From Comamonadaceae bacterium UBA2334 (lineage in GTDB: Bacteria > Pseudomonadota > Gammaproteobacteria > Burkholderiales > Burkholderiaceae_C): a DNA stretch of 22,948 nt. Under the pieces are notes generated by a model, which saw nothing but the letters and a program-made list of their open reading frames with translations, made no database searches and was not told the DNA's origin. Shown in pieces: positions 22,643 to 22,948 of the stretch. Within the stretch, counting starts at the first letter, position 1; each line of letters starts with the position of its first letter. The position numbers were made by a program, and so were the translations under genes. Location: positions 15,122-38,069 of the forward strand of contig DDUQ01000003.1 of NCBI GenBank assembly GCA_002344885.1. The letters run 5' to 3'.

Positions 22643-22948
22643 TCAGAACGCCCAGGTGCCACTCAAATAGGCCTGCCTGCCCACCGGCAACTGGCGCACG
22701 ACCGCCGTGGCAGGTCCGGCGTTGACACGCACCCCGCCCTCCACCTTCACGCGGTCGCCCTGCCACGTCAGGCTGGCGGTGACGATGCGCCCACGGTCGG
22801 CCGGGTGGAACAGCACATCCAGCGCAGGCTGCCAGCCCTCGTGCGTCCAGCTCAGGCGGGCGTACACATTCTGGCGGTGCAGGCTGCCGGTGGCCGCCGC
22901 CGAAAACGCGCTGGCCTGCCAGGCCAGGTTGCCCGCCACCGCACCGGC
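22643..22948 (-). CDS. C-terminal part of a probable outer-membrane beta-barrel protein (cut by window edge)
   Basis: The minus-strand frame is open to the right edge, so only the last ~101 residues are seen. They have alternating hydrophobic/polar strands (QNVYARLSWTHEGWQPALDV, GRIVTASLTWQGDRVKVEGG, RQAYLSGTWAF) and a terminal Phe, as in outer-membrane beta-barrel proteins recognised by the BAM complex. An internal GTG at 22937-22939 is probably not the start. The family cannot be named. Confidence 0.6.
   Translation of the reverse strand, partial: AGAVAGNLAWQASAFSAAATGSLHRQNVYARLSWTHEGWQPALDVLFHPADRGRIVTASLTWQGDRVKVEGGVRVNAGPATAVVRQLPVGRQAYLSGTWAF

Noticed and set aside
1..22948. CRISPR arrays, tRNA or rRNA genes, prophage or transposase
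   Set aside because: I looked for spaced direct repeats, cloverleaf-type sequence and integrase/transposase motifs and saw none.

Overview
The window is GC-rich, tightly packed chromosomal DNA with no rRNA, tRNA, phage, transposase or CRISPR. Protein motifs (intracellular polyhydroxyalkanoate depolymerase with a Cys nucleophile, Anbu proteasome-like protease, OhrR, LysE, KatG) suggest a betaproteobacterium. A recurring AT-rich repeat of the kind I recall from Comamonadaceae genomes (Rhodoferax, Acidovorax, Polaromonas, Hydrogenophaga relatives) narrows this to that family. The family call is inference from recall; no database was searched.

Layout. Positions 1-755 (minus, cut by the left edge) encode a signalling protein with a degenerate receiver domain and a GAF-like region, divergent from mutS. 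The block 880-5365 (plus) is mutS, a lone Anbu-type protease and an alpha/beta hydrolase. Positions 5429-6287 hold an overlapping two-gene unit: a small unrecognised helical protein and a nucleotidyltransferase-fold protein that resembles toxin-antitoxin nucleotidyltransferases. Two minus-strand genes follow (DHH phosphoesterase and uppP), then a DUF2306-like membrane protein with a LytS/LytTR two-component pair (8402-10932). An Lrp/AsnC regulator is divergent from a LysE exporter (10938-12116). phaZ (minus) is divergent from a glutathione S-transferase, with tandem palindromes between them.

The segment 13.5-20.5 kb is rich in redox-defence genes: the glutathione S-transferase, a two-Cys OhrR regulator with a glutathione peroxidase-like gene, and katG preceded by a 37-codon ORF and an OxyR-like site. 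A chemoreceptor gene and a DTW-domain tRNA-modification gene lie between them. The right end has a GNAT acetyltransferase, what looks like an internally deleted MFS/acyltransferase gene overlapping a MASE2-GGDEF diguanylate cyclase, and the C-terminal end of a probable outer-membrane protein cut by the right edge.

Best leads: (1) the two-gene nucleotidyltransferase unit at 5429-6287; (2) three diverged copies of one AT-rich element, all with the same 17-nt spacing, one inside the mutS reading frame and two at gene 3' ends; (3) the receiver domain whose phosphoacceptor Asp is His; (4) the 37-codon ORF with a strong ribosome-binding site just upstream of katG; (5) the MFS/acyltransferase remnant that may be kept because it couples translation to the cyclase. 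No intergenic stretch exceeds 300 bases.
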